64,000 nucleotides of DNA, taken from NCBI GenBank assembly GCA_021904315.1, contig CM038911.1, positions 21,549,390 to 21,613,389 on the forward strand, read 5' to 3'. Below the pieces are notes generated by a model. It did no database searches, was not told where the DNA came from, and worked only from the letters and a program-made list of their open reading frames with translations. Positions 13,310 to 25,420 of this stretch are shown here, piece by piece (position 1 is the first letter of the stretch; every line of letters begins with the position of its first letter). Position numbers and translations under genes: made by a program. This DNA comes from Sphagnum magellanicum (lineage: Eukaryota > Streptophyta > Sphagnopsida > Sphagnales > Sphagnaceae).

Positions 13310-14030
13310 ATGAAATTCTTTCACTTTCTCCATTGCATTCAATAAGTGTTTATAACTAGTTCCCAAGTGCATTCATTCACATCATATCCACACCAATGAA
13401 CAAGGTATTGGAGTTGATAATTTGATACCTTTGAATCAATGACATCCTCCACTTTGTATTATAGTTCATTGTTGACGTCAATAGGCGGGGGTGGTTCACA
13501 AACTCATCCTAAAATGGTAGATGCGTGGTAAGGTTCCAACAAGGAAACATGATACATAAGGTGAATTTCATGGAATATGGACATTCATTGATTTTATTTG
13601 CAATAGTGAATGGACCAAACATTTGATAATCCAATTTTTCTAAAGGTTATGTTAATGTTTCGATATTTTGTTGTTGAAACTAGACTTGATCACTAACCTT
13701 GAAATTTTATTGTTCCTTGAAATGTGCATTGGAATTTTCCTTGTATTGATTTTGTGTTTCTTTAAGGTTAGATGCAAGTTAAGTTCAAATGTTCATTAAT
13801 CACATGGCTTAATCTTTAGTTGCAAGGTTTAAACAAATTTGTTCACACTTTGGATATCAAATCTAAGGTGTAAATCATGATTTACAAAAAAAAATGTTTG
13901 TTGTGTTTACAAATGAACCATGTTGTTGTAAGCAAATTCAACCATGGAGAAAAGATCTAACCACTTATGAATTATCTCAATGATATTTGGTTGTGCAACA
14001 TCAATATTACTCCAAAAATTCATTGGCCTA
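13310..14030 (-). pseudogene. Ty3/gypsy integrase end plus chromodomain, decayed
   Basis: Remnant of the 3' end of pol from a chromovirus-type gypsy retrotransposon. Reading the reverse strand, successive frames give an integrase segment with VEFAYNNMVH and LHPRFDIQ, then LASNLKETQNQYKENSNAH, KEQ.NFKVSDQV, the KLDYQMFGPFTI barrel-like segment, and a chromodomain-like tail with DVIDSKV, YLVHWCGYDVNECTWEL. A chromodomain at the end of integrase steers insertion to marked chromatin. Stops and frameshifts are numerous. Reverse transcriptase and gag are not recognisable upstream (above 14.03 kb), so only the 3' part and its LTR persist. Confidence 0.8.
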
Positions 14031-17000
14031 TTTTGTTTGCCCATTTATAAGGCTGAAAGGTTAACAACAATTTTTTTCCTTCCCATTGAATAGCTCAAAA
14101 AACCTTTTCCAAAACTTAGATATAAATTAAGGTCTGCATTCATGAATGATATTTTTAAGAAAACCATGATGTTGAAAAATATGATAAAAAAACATGTCCT
14201 TTCATCAAACATGTTGAACACTAGACACCAATGGCTTGTCATGTTTATGGTCTGACCTATTGCAAGTCATGACTATTATAGTTTGCAACATGTAGTTTGA
14301 AAACATAGAAGTGCAATAGATCATGTGGACAAAACTAAATGCCACAATGTTCAAACACGAGTTTCCTACACCAAACTTCAAAAGATTTATGGATGATAAC
14401 ATGCAAGTCAATTGGAATGTTGTTATAATTGTTTATGGTTTTGGGGATTCAATTGTCATGATGGTTGACAAATAGCGAAATGTTTATTCCACTGGACTCA
14501 ATTGTTGGATAGGCACAAATAATTGATCAAACTTTAACTTTGAGATTAACACAAGACCTTTTGCTACCATTACAAGAATGCAACATCCTTGGATGGCATT
14601 CATTATACAACAATTCATTGCTAGTGGCTTTCTTCAAGTGTTGCATGTGAGGTTAGAATTCACGAGCTTGGCAATTGGTTGAGCTTTTAACATTTTTGTG
14701 TTAAACAATGGGGAGGCTTCATGGTAGATGTGAAATTTTCTTCCACTAGCTATGTTTAGTTTATTGTCATCTAGGCTACTTTGCATGTGGACTACTTTTT
14801 CCTTTTTTTGACATTTACAGAAGTTCACTAATGAAGAGTGGGTAGACATTTGTAATTTTGTAGAAACCATGCACAAAATCTAGTTGTAATAATCGGGCAA
14901 ATGTGGTGCCTAATTATATGCAACAACATCGAATGACTATGTATGCATTACCAAACAATCCACTTTGTCCACTTTTTATAGACATTATTTGTGAGGTGCT
15001 CCATCGAATCATAGTCCTAACAAGAATGAATTGCTTTTGTGAAAGGCCCAAGGGTCAAGGGCAATCTTGCAAGACTTGCCACAATAATGTCTAATTATGC
15101 TTTGGGGTCTTCATTCACAACATGGACTACAGACCTCAAAGGTGAGGAGGTTTTTGGTTTTGCCAAATGCCCCACTAATTTTCCTTTTGGGGTAGAAAGC
15201 GATTCCCATAGACTAGATCGTGTGAATTTCTGTTGTCTTTGGGTGGCCATTCCTCTTCCTCAAACCAACATTGTCGATTGGTCTTCATGTTTGTTCACCA
15301 TTGTTTTATTCATGCAATGAACAACTAGTAGTCTCTCAATGTTGGTTGAAGGTGATAGAAATTGTGTGTGGGGACGGCCAATGGCATATTAATGTTGCCC
15401 ACCCACTTTTGATGTCCAATATTTTGTGTTGCAAAAACATATAAGTGAATGAAAACATTCTATGGGAGGGGCACTTTAGGTAAGAAAATGTACTTTTTTT
15501 GGGGTGTAATTTTGGGGTAGTTTTTCTTTGATTTCATCTAGCATTTTGATAAAATATAAAGTGAAGTTTGATACAAAGGCTTTTAATAAATCTTGTCATC
15601 TTTCAAATGAAAGTAAATTTTCAACAAAATGTTTTTTTCAACACATTTATGCACATTTGAATGAAAAATTTGTCCAAATGTGTTTTGTGAAATCACATGA
15701 GTCAAACTTTTCAACTATAATTGAAATGTTATACTGAATTCACATTCAATATATGACAAAAATCTTCATCAAATTTTGTAATTATTTGAATCAATTTTAA
15801 AGTATATTTGCATTTTGTAGTATATCATGGCAACATTTATTTTCTCACAAATACACTTTTTAATCATTTAATATTAATTTTAAATTGTAGTTTCCTTTGA
15901 CAACTACATTATTTGGCAATTAAATTACTTTATTTTGAATATAATTGATGAAAACCTCTTTTAATATTGGCTTGGTGAAAGTTGAAAGTTGCATAGTTTC
16001 AAAAATCAGTATTTATGACAACATTTTTTTGCTATCATAATGTATTTTCACCTAGGCATCAAGTGCTTTGCAAAGAATATGTTCAAAATGACAAGTGGGA
16101 TTCTTATTCCTTGTTTATTTTGGCTTTTGGGTTCAATTTTGTATTAGAGATTTGGAACATCACAAACACTAATTTTGTCTTGACAACTTCAACCATTGTG
16201 TGGGTGGGATTGCAGGAAGCATGCCATCATTAAACCAAAAGTTCCCAATGTTTGGCCGATCCAACAAGGCACCAACTTTATTCATAAATAAGTACTATGT
16301 TTAAAGGGAGGCTAGGTTTCTTTTCAACCCCCAATGTAAAAATAATGCTCAAAGTCTTTTTGGAGGCCAACTTTCTATGACAATCAATGGTGAAGTGCTT
16401 ACTATCTCCTTTTAAAATCTCCTCAAGCTGGCAACTCAAAGTGGTAAAAAGGTGAAAGGGCCCACATTGTTCAAATTATCACAACATCACACTAACAATT
16501 GGGAGGTCAATTAACTATTTTTTCGAACAACCATTTTTTTGATGTTAATGTCCAACCTTTCAAGTATGGATGAATTCATCTATGGCATATTATTTGGGGA
16601 CAACATTATGACAATTGGAAATTTACTAAGTTGGTCTTGCATATATTTTGTCATAATGTTTGTGACTTCTTTGGGCAAACATTTACCTTGAGTGCAATGT
16701 AAGCACGTGTATCATATCCTTCATAATACCATTTATTATGGGTAGGTAGAAGAGTTCATTCATTATGCCACTTGGAGTTGGGACGAGGTTCAACATCTTC
16801 TAATGTAAGCTAAAGCCATCAGTAACTAATGATAGGCTAATGGGTGCAAACACAATAACATGAGCCACACCCACCCCTTTGGGACTATTTTTTGGACTGT
16901 TTTATTTTTGGAATATTCCACAAAAAGTTTTAGAAGAAATCTTTAAAAATCATGATAATTTTTTTTATAGTACTTTGATAAGGTTCACATTAAAAATTTG

Positions 17001-17259
17001 TCAAAAATATGTCATTTAGAAAAAAATCAAGGTACTAAACATGTCCTTTTATTACTTAAAAACATTGGTTATAATGTTTTTTCATATTTTTTATTCATTT
17101 GATTAATTTCAAATTTATTCACAAGTTCCCATGATATGTTATGAATGTTATCATATAATTAAATCCTACAATTTCAACACAAAATTAAATTATATTTTCA
17201 ATAACATGGCACATCAAGCATTGGTTACACTTGTTGTGGTACATGTTACCATGATTGCA
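14031..17259. other. AT-rich sequence, no gene recognised
   Basis: No recognisable coding domain on either strand. The sequence at 14.2-15.4 kb is slightly less AT-rich and has a few short frames, none of which I can assign. A weak pair of inverted ends (AGGTAAGAAAATGTAC near 15.48 kb, and AATGTATTTTCACC near 16.03 kb) recalls the GGG-terminus elements but lacks a target duplication. Confidence 0.4.
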
Positions 17260-17281
17260 CCCTAACATAGGCCTCATAAGC

Positions 17282-17399
17282 TTTGAGATATCTCAAATTT
17301 ATCAAAACTAGCTTAATTTTGCGACGACACATGTGTAATTTTTGAGATATTCACAAAACTAGCTTATTTCTAACTACTGCACGACACATGGTTATTGGA
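17282..17399. repeat. Subterminal direct repeats of the hAT element
   Basis: Two adjacent imperfect copies, about 59 bases apart, sharing in the same order TTTGAGATAT (17282, 17341), CAAAACTAGCTTA (about 17303, 17355) and CGACACATG (about 17325, 17382). Subterminal repeats of this type are common in hAT elements and are known in the family as transposase-binding sites. The core TTTGAGA also occurs at the other end (about 19.66 and 19.68 kb). Confidence 0.7.
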
Positions 17400-17429
17400 G
17401 TTGTATTTGTTCTGTGGCTGTCACTGAGT

Positions 17430-19616
17430 TCAATGTAGAAGCATCTGCATGGTGAGGCGCTGCTTCGCTTAGAAGATACCTTCTAATGACAGATGCATGA
17501 GCGCGGTGCAATTATCGTCCATTTCCCACTTCAAGATGGAGAAATTAGATTCGGCAGATGTTGTGTTCGCAAGGACGGTCACTAGCCCGCCGCAGAACGA
17601 ACGTAGATGCTCGAGTCGACCCAGCACACAGTCCCACGCATCATTGAACATGGTCATGTCATTATGCTTGTCGATAATGCCACGTAGGACAATGTCGGAG
17701 GCGTACAACTTCAGAAGCTTGCGATGCTCGACCTCAATCTGCTCGATGCCTATCTCGGACTAGGACGAGGAGATGTGCTGCCGGAACGGGTCGAGCACTT
17801 CCTTCAGGAAGGCGCCATGACGTAGCTTGACCAGCTGAGTAGGAAGGACAGGCGACACATTCCTCTCTGACGCACGATTGTCGCTATCCCGCTCAACCTT
17901 GACAGACTGCAGACCAGCGACCAGCGCCATCGTGTACATGGCGATGTGTTTGATCACGTCTTGTTGATCACCTTCTTCCAGGTGCTCGTAGCAGTCACGG
18001 GAAAATGAACCTTGGTTCTCGATGTGGTTGACAATCGCCACTGTAGGAATACGCAGGGAGTCTTGCTGCACGTACGTATTGTCATCCAAGGCGTCTTCAT
18101 CGTCAGCGTCGTCAACCTCGATGTTGAACATGGCAATGATCGTGCTGATCAAGTTCTGCACGAGCGTTTCCTGCTGGGCGATCAACAACGACTTGGCCTG
18201 CAGCTGCACCAATGTGATGTTGATTGAGTCGATCGTCGGCGCCACCGCATATGTGATGATCCACCACAGGTCTGACGGCATCAACTCGGGCTGTTTGTTC
18301 TAGGTGTACTCCAGAAGCGGTCGACGATATGATATGTAGAAATTGAGGAGGCGACTGAGATGCGCCCAACGGTTGGTTTTCTTCGGGCACTTCACGTTCA
18401 TCTCGATGATGAGGTTGTCTTGCGCCCGCAAGAAGACAGAGAACGTGTAGACCTGCTTGACCCAGACACCATTGTCGATGGCCTCGACAGCCGCCTTGAC
18501 AACAATGTTGATCTGATGCGGTGTGCACCAGATTCGCAGCACATTGTTGGCTGCACACGCGGCGAGGCGGGTGACAACACTAGCATGACGGCCTGTCATA
18601 GTATTCTCGCCGTTTGTTGACACACCGATCAGCTTGGAACGCCACTTACTGTACAACGCGTCCATGAACTTGGCGATCAAATTGAAAATGTTCATAGCCG
18701 AATGTTGTTGGAACATTGGCAACGCGACGAGATGCAAGTTAACCAGGTCACCGTGATAACAGACGCGTAAGCGCAGATCAAAGAATGACTGGTCGCGATG
18801 CGTGCTTCCGTCGCCAGCCAGCGACATGGCCCAAACCGATTCGTCGTCGAGAATGAAGGCGATCTGCTGTAGCGTGACAACGACCAAGACGCGCGTGTAC
18901 TGGCCGACAATGTAGTCATTGAGGCCAACGAGTTTCGCCGTCTTTGTGCGATCCTTGGCTTTCTGGATGGCTGCCGCCGTCTGTCGGAACGACAAGCCAA
19001 TGCCGACGTAGTCCATGGCCAGGTCGAAACGAAGGCAGTCCTTGATGGTCACAGTGTAGACGAGCGCATCGTCCTTATTGCAGAACAGCTTCATTGCATT
19101 CTTCTTCTCATTTTGTTTCTTGACGAACTTCTTGCGGGCCGCGTCCGCCGGGTTCTGCTCGTCATCGTCGTCAATGTCCTCAAGTTGCTCATCGTCGCAG
19201 AAGAAGAGATCGCCAATAATGACCTCCATGATCTCGGTAGATAGGAAAAACTCGTACGTATCCTTGTCGTGATCAAAATGATGGTCAAGCGTGTTGGTCT
19301 TCTTGATGCACTTGTTGAAGTAGTTCTCCTTCTCCTCGCTCGACAATGCTTAGTATGTAATCCATGAGGTCGCGTGCTGCCCCTCGTGGTGACTCTTGTA
19401 CTTGTAGGTAGCGAACGGCTTCGTGAAGTATTGAATGTTGCTGCACTGCTTGCGCTTCCACCCCGCAACGCCAACTTCGATGATGTCATGGCCCTTGTAC
19501 ACACAAAACAAGCACCAAACCGTGACATCGCCACGGGCGTCCTTCGAGACTTCCTTGACAACGTAGGTCAGCTCATGCGCCTTCTGGAACAGTGTCGCCT
19601 TCTTCTTGCTCGCCAT
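17430..19616 (-). pseudogene. hAT transposase, one frame with four in-frame stops
   Basis: Transposase of the GC-rich hAT element. From ATG at 19616 a single reading frame of 728 codons runs without any frameshift to TGA at 17430. It is interrupted by TAA at codon 89 (19352-19350), TAG at 439 (18302-18300), TAG at 619 (17762-17760) and TAA at 716 (17471-17469). The N-terminus has a BED-like zinc-binding pattern (Cys35, Cys38, later His residues). Codons 120-350 hold the RNase H-like core, with the first catalytic Asp near 269 in LAGDGSTHRDQ. The second expected Asp, near 335 in VSTNGENTMTG, is Asn. The C-terminus has the hAT dimerisation motif SAESNFSILKW with its Glu. An acidic run lies near codons 140-155. 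The wording of the core recalls hAT proteins of oomycetes such as Phytophthora, from memory. It is inactive as read by the standard code. Confidence 0.9.
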
Positions 19617-19741
19617 TCTGATGTTGAGGTGCTCGGAGCTCCACCGCAAATGTCATTAGTTTTGAGACGGCGGCGGACTTAACTTTGAGATTTCAGTATC
19701 TAATTTTAGAAATCTCAAAACTAATGAAGCCTACCCTAACA

Positions 19742-22011
19742 TGACTATGTGTGCATTAATTTCAATGTGATTTTCTAATTTATAGACTTCAAAAGAGTAT
19801 GTGTAAACAACTACAAATGCCTAGGATTACATTGTTAATGAATTGGTTGTAAAGGTCAAAGGACTATTAATACTTAGGACTACATGGCCAAAAGATTTTA
19901 TTGTGCCTTATGTCCTTGTTCCATCATTATGGGATGCTACATTATGTCCATCTTCAAAATACATCTTGAACTTTCCCATTTTTTTGAACTCTTGTGAATG
20001 TGTTGATATTTAAATTATTTTAAGAAACATCTTCCATGAGGTTAACTATCATGTACTTCATTCATGAAATCTCATTCCAACCCATTATACACATGTGGCA
20101 AAATATTTTATGCCATGTCATGGAATAATTTTCCATGTCATTGATTTTCCATCCACATGGCATTGGAATATACCAACAATATACTTTCATGTGGCATGGA
20201 ATATTTTCAAAAGATTCCTTGTTCACTTGGGTAGATTCACAAATTCATTGCTCATCGTTCGTTGCTCACTTGCTAGCATTGTTGTTTCCATTAAGATTCA
20301 ATTTGAGTACATAGAAAATAAGTTAGTTACACATGTTGGCATATCCATGTACATGCAAACTAACATTGTGCATGTTGATGTGTTTATGGAGACTCAAACC
20401 AGAAGCAAGTTACTACATGAGCCTAGAGCCTAGAGTTGGAACTTGAGATGGTAAAATGTCTTTTCCTTTATACACATGTAAATAAAACTCAAGAATTTGA
20501 AAAATGAACGTTGTACCAATAAACCTATAAGCAAACATGGGGATGAATGTAAGCATTCATTTTCATTATGGATGAAAAAAATTGCATTTACATGTTTTCA
20601 ATCAGAATTTCCATCAAAATTATGGATGAATGTTTTATTTTATCATTAAAATTTTATGGATAAATTTGTTTCCATAATTTTAATTAATTGAACTTCATAA
20701 AACACAATCTAATTCTATATGATATAACATTTGTTGAATAATATAATGTAAATTCCATTATAGATGTATTTCATGGCTATGGTTTAAAATGTCATTACTT
20801 TCAATTTTTTTTTTATTACTATTATTATGTAAACATCTACCCCATGGTCATTGTTATTTTTTAAAAAATAATTCGAGCAAATTGACCTAGTGTCGTTGAT
20901 TATAATGGGTTTTGAATGTTTCAAATATTTTAAAACTACATATTGTCATTGGTGGTAATGAGTTTTTGAACTAAATTAAAATTTAGTTTTAAGCACCTTA
21001 ATTAACTTTGTTCAAACAACCTACTATCATAGATGATAATGAATTTTTTAATAATTATTTATTATCAAGGCACGAGCCAATTTTCCATGAAATTAATATA
21101 TAATGTTGTTGGCAACAATTGGATTGGGGGGGGGGGGGGGGGTGACATTCATTCCATGACATTATTTTTGATTTGTTTAACATTGTTCATGAAATTGATT
21201 TCTTAAACAAAAACTTTTAAATTATTTTGATCCCATCAACATATTTTCCCCTACTATCACAATTTCATTATCCATCATTAAATAACATCTAAGTTTGAAA
21301 TATTAATATTTGGACAACAAATGAAGATGGATATAAATAATTTTGAATTTATTTATTATCATGGACGAATTTCATTCAATGATTTATTGATTTAACCCAA
21401 ATCATAAATGAAATTTATCCATATGAAATCATTCATCTATGGACATATTCATCCATGTAGGTGGATTAAAATCGTATTAAGCTTTAAGTTCCAAACTTAA
21501 ACTTTACATTCATGCATAAGCTATCCTCACTCAAACCAATTTTGCACATGCAAGTTTGTTTATAGCAATATAAACCAAACTCGTATGTACTTGCTAAAGT
21601 TATTGCAAGAACACAAACTAGGTAAGGAATGTAAACCAAAATGCCTAAAATTGAAACAAAAACTACAAACTGCATACTTTTGAAAAAAAGACCTTTAATA
21701 TAAAAAGATATTTTGGATTTGGGTAAGGCAATAATTGAGGAAGGTGAAGATGATGTGACTGCATAGAAAAACAAGGAGGAAGGAAATATGTGGAAAGGCT
21801 AAATGAAGAGCGAAAATATAAGGAAACATGTAGAAGAAGACCATTAGGCAACCTCAACATAACTAAGGTAACAACACCTTATCTTACAAAAACCAAGGGG
21901 CTAAAGTTTACTAAACCTTAGTGACACCATCTAGATCATGATGGAACTTGAGTACATGGTACCCACTTTTCTTCATCCTAAGAGCTATTATGCCATGTTC
22001 CGTTTACAAAC
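19742..22011. other. AT-rich sequence, no gene recognised
   Basis: No recognisable gene. A run of 17 G lies at 21126-21142. The section near 20.8-21.4 kb contains recurring blocks of the type ATTATCATGGATGAA and TTGGTGATAATGA, which look like worn repeats, but no clear unit could be defined. Confidence 0.4.
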
Positions 22012-22990
22012 ATGCATGAAGGTGGAAGTAGCACCACTAATGATCAGAATAAGCTCTTAGAACATGAAGTTTTCGCCTTATGGCATGTCAATGACCTAGA
22101 ATTTCAGGAATATTTACTTTACAATCTAATTTGTGGTTACTTCATTTTAGATCCCAACACGTATGGACATATTGAGCTTGAAGCAAGATGCATAGGTGTA
22201 TATGTTCTACATTACTGTTGCAAGTTGGTAATTGTTTATCATGAGTATAGTGGTCAACAAAAAACTGTCAAACTCAAAGGTCCAACCTTTGTTATGGAGT
22301 ACCCAATAAGATAAACAAAAGACAATTATAGATTACACAAAGGAACAACCAGACCAATGGAAAACCAATTTAGTGTATTGTGAAGAGTTGTTCAAGTAGC
22401 GTAAGCTAGGCAAAACAACCATAAAATACCTCAAGGAGACACAAAACGTTACCAGTAAATCACATCTAACTGAAAAACCCCTAACTCTTGATGTAACCAA
22501 AAAATGAATAAATTGGTTGATGGGGAACTTGTAAAAAAAACCTCAAATCACCAAATGAGTGCATTACTTGATGTGTTTACCACATCCAATTGAAAGGAAT
22601 TCAAAATTATTCCACCTTGGTGGGCACGAATGTATGCTTCCAAAAAGCAGCACATCTTGAACATTGCCATTGAGGATTATTTGATGTCAAATGAAGAAGA
22701 TGCGCCCTCTGATATAGACGAAGAGAAAGGGAACAACAAATAGAAGCTATACCTAACAGCAAATGATCAGTTCACAGATTCCTTTGCCCCTTGGCAAAGA
22801 ACACATTTTCACACAAACAGGCAGGTCAAACGAAAGAAGCCCAAGAGAATGAAATATGAATTTTCACTTGTACTTATTACAGTGAGGCTTTCAAGTATCA
22901 AGTACCCATTATCTTGTGATAGTATCTGTTTGATTAATATCCATGACTATCAAACAAGCATGAAGGCATCTGGAGTTATGGAATTATGGA
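22012..22990 (+). pseudogene. Degraded coding locus, family not recognised
   Basis: Forward-strand sequence that looks formerly coding. An open frame at 22012-22314 has GHIELEARCIGVYVLHYCC and GQQKTVKLKGPTF. It is followed in shifted frames by KEQPDQWKTNLVYCEELFK, LGKTTIKYLKETQNVTSKS, TEKPLTLDVTK, PPWWARMYASKKQHILNIAI, EDYLMSNEEDAPSDIDEEKG and RQVKRKKPKRMKYEFSLVL. Balanced amino-acid use and a charged acidic-then-basic tail argue for real ancestry. Frameshifts and stops make it a pseudogene, or a gene with introns I cannot place. I do not recognise the family; a transposon protein is the likeliest origin given the neighbourhood. Confidence 0.4.
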
Positions 22991-25420
22991 CAAAATAGTG
23001 GTAGCTGCTTGGCTTCAACTTATGGCAGAGTTCATTCTATCTGGAGATCCTGCCCAGAGTGCTTTGTTTCTGTTCTGTTTAGGATTCATTCTCCATAAGG
23101 ATTCAATATTATTGGTTCAGATTGGTCCTCAATTACTGGCAAAGTGCTGGAATGACCATCCCCTTCAAAATATGACTTGCACTTCAGTACTCTCTAGATA
23201 CATATTTGTGCCTGACAAGTTGTTAAAGCTTGAAAAATGTGCTGATCTGTGTTATTTTCTCTACATATTTCAAACAACCACCGATTGCTTGAAATTGTAC
23301 CAAGTAGTGATTAGAATTTGGGTTAAGTAATAACAAGAGGTTGGGGTCAACACAAACTAAGTCAAGGATTGTGATCCTTGTATCAGGTCGTGTCATTTGG
23401 CTCTGGCAAATCTGAAAGTAGACAAAAGTAGATCTATAATATGTAAATCATATGATGATGAAGCCCACCACTCTTGTTGTTCATGCTGGCTTCTCTCTGG
23501 ACTTGGCACAAAAACTTGTAGCACTACTGACAAGTAGGGGCTGGCTTTGGCCTTATCTGAGAAAAAATATCACAACATCAAGCATCTTGTTAAAAGGTAG
23601 GTATGGGGAATATTGCCTACAAAATTTGTCAAGTATGTACCCTCCCCCCCCCTCCTTTATCCCACAACTTGACCATGCCTTGATGAAGGAAAAAACCCTG
23701 AACCTGTTCACCTTCTCAGGGTAGTACAGGTTACCTTATATACTATGTCTAGCTCTGCACATTATGTTGGGTAATGCACCAGGTGAGTCCGTTATGGCAA
23801 GCTAGGTGACACACCCAACATAATGGACAGGGCAAGGCCATTGCATAAAATTCAGATCTGGGGTGGCAGATTCAATGATCTAAAGAAAAGTTCATGCTCA
23901 ATAGACACATTTTGGACACAATTAGGTGTTGTATGATCATCACTGGAAGATTATGTCATATAATGTGGTTTAGAAAATGACAAAATCTGACACCCGTGAC
24001 ATTGCCTTTGTGCTATTTGTCCTCTACAACAGAGAATGCACATCCCCAAAGAGACAAGTGAACTTGAGGGTCTTTCATCCAATTTAGCATGAACTTCCAT
24101 GTTAGCAGATTGAGCGGGGTTGGGGGATCAATATCTACTCTTTTGATTATGACTTTCCTAAGCCTCACACATTAGTTTATGAGTTGAAGACCTAGAGTCA
24201 TGAAATCAAGCATTCACCTTGGCTCCCTTTGTTTTTTGATATGAAGACTTGAGTAGTTAGTTATAGGGACCAAGACCAAAATAATGAAAACGGTCATGCT
24301 AGCAATTTTGGTTTTGACACATTGGTCTTTTAAACAAAAAGGCGACCCATGTGACATGAACAACCAACATAGAAAACTTCAGACCGAAACAATTATAAAT
24401 TTTGTGGGCCAACCGTGATGGTAGAATGAAATCAAGTTAAAATTAAAATATGAAATAAGGAAGGAATCTTTTGGTGGTCTGTTTAGATTTTAATCCTAGG
24501 CCCTTTAGGGACACACACGCACACACACACCTTTTTGCTCTTGATACAATTGACATTTTCAAATTTGATCTGTATTCTAAAAGTGAAACAAATTGTAGCA
24601 TTTTGAAGTCTTGGTCTTCATATATATTGTCTACTGTGGCCCAAAGAGTTGTTAACTCCCATGCTTGGTCCTTTATCAATTGGCATGCCAATTTCCTTGA
24701 ACTTTGTTATGATGTTTTTAATTTCATTGGTCCATGACAAAAATGATGATTGAAGGTTGAAGTTTGATCAATTATATAAGCATTCTGTAAAGGGTATTGT
24801 CCCACATATTAAGTCTTTGTTGAGAGATGTTGAAATGTAGTCCCAAGTTTCCGGATTTTGTCGCAATAGGCTCCTTTCATTGGTCCAACAACTTGATATT
24901 TTGTTAATTAATTAATGGACCATCTTCCCAAGTTTTATTATGAGTTAATTGGTCCATCACAATGATAATCTTAGGGGTTTGAATCAACATCTGTTATTTA
25001 TTTTTCTTTTGCAATTTTGTTTCAGGGACTTAGTCATGGAAGGCATGGGGTGCATTTCCAAGTCTCAAGGAATATATTGTGTTGGGTCCATTCTATCATA
25101 AGAAAACTTCAGAACATCATTTCCGCAAGTCTTGTTGCATTTCTGGAGAATTGTGTTTTACATATATGGACATTTATTAATCAATCAATGGGAACCCTTC
25201 ACAAGCTTCCCAAATTTTATGGGGTAAATTTATTAGTCACAATAATTATCAAGAACAGCCCAAGTTTACAACAATTTCTCAATTATGAAATGTTTCACAT
25301 GTTGGAAAATTTCACACAGATTTTTTTAGATTCTCTTGATGGTAGTTTTGTAAAAAAAAAATTGCATTGCCATGAAACCTAATTATATATAAAAGCATTT
25401 TATAGTGATATTTATCTATT
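22991..25420. other. Non-coding or unassigned sequence
   Basis: Slightly less AT-rich than the flanks up to about 24.2 kb. Open frames at 22986-23330 and 23452-23724 have no domain I recognise. A hairpin lies at 23760-23825: the 13-base arms CATTATGTTGGGT and ACCCAACATAATG pair perfectly across a 40-base loop. A short CA microsatellite occurs near 24513-24531. Confidence 0.4.

Larger units (their letters stand above)
17268..19733 (-). mobile_element. GC-rich hAT transposon with TIRs and 8-bp duplication
   Basis: Complete 2,466-bp hAT element. The left end reads TAGGCCTCATAAGCTTTGAG and the right end, reverse-complemented, reads TAGGCTTCATTAGTTTTGAG, matching at 17 of 20 positions. Both ends are flanked by the same 8-bp target duplication CCCTAACA (17260-17267 and 19734-19741), the length expected of hAT insertion. 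The interior (about 17.45-19.65 kb) is markedly GC-rich, while the outer 100-200 bases and flanks are AT-rich. One reverse-strand transposase gene fills it. The perfect duplication points to a fairly recent insertion. The composition break and protein character suggest foreign origin, treated under findings. Confidence 0.92.

Noticed and set aside
17430..19616. Alternative genetic code (TAA/TAG as Gln) as the main explanation of the hAT stops
   Set aside because: Attractive because the frame ends in TGA, but the lost catalytic Asp and standard-code relatives (from memory) make C-to-T decay simpler; kept only as a test in the findings.
17497..19682. Forward-strand open frames across the GC-rich hAT core (for example 18022-18303 and 19374-19682)
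   Set aside because: They are antisense shadows of the reverse-strand transposase, long only because the GC-rich sequence has few stops; no domain is visible.
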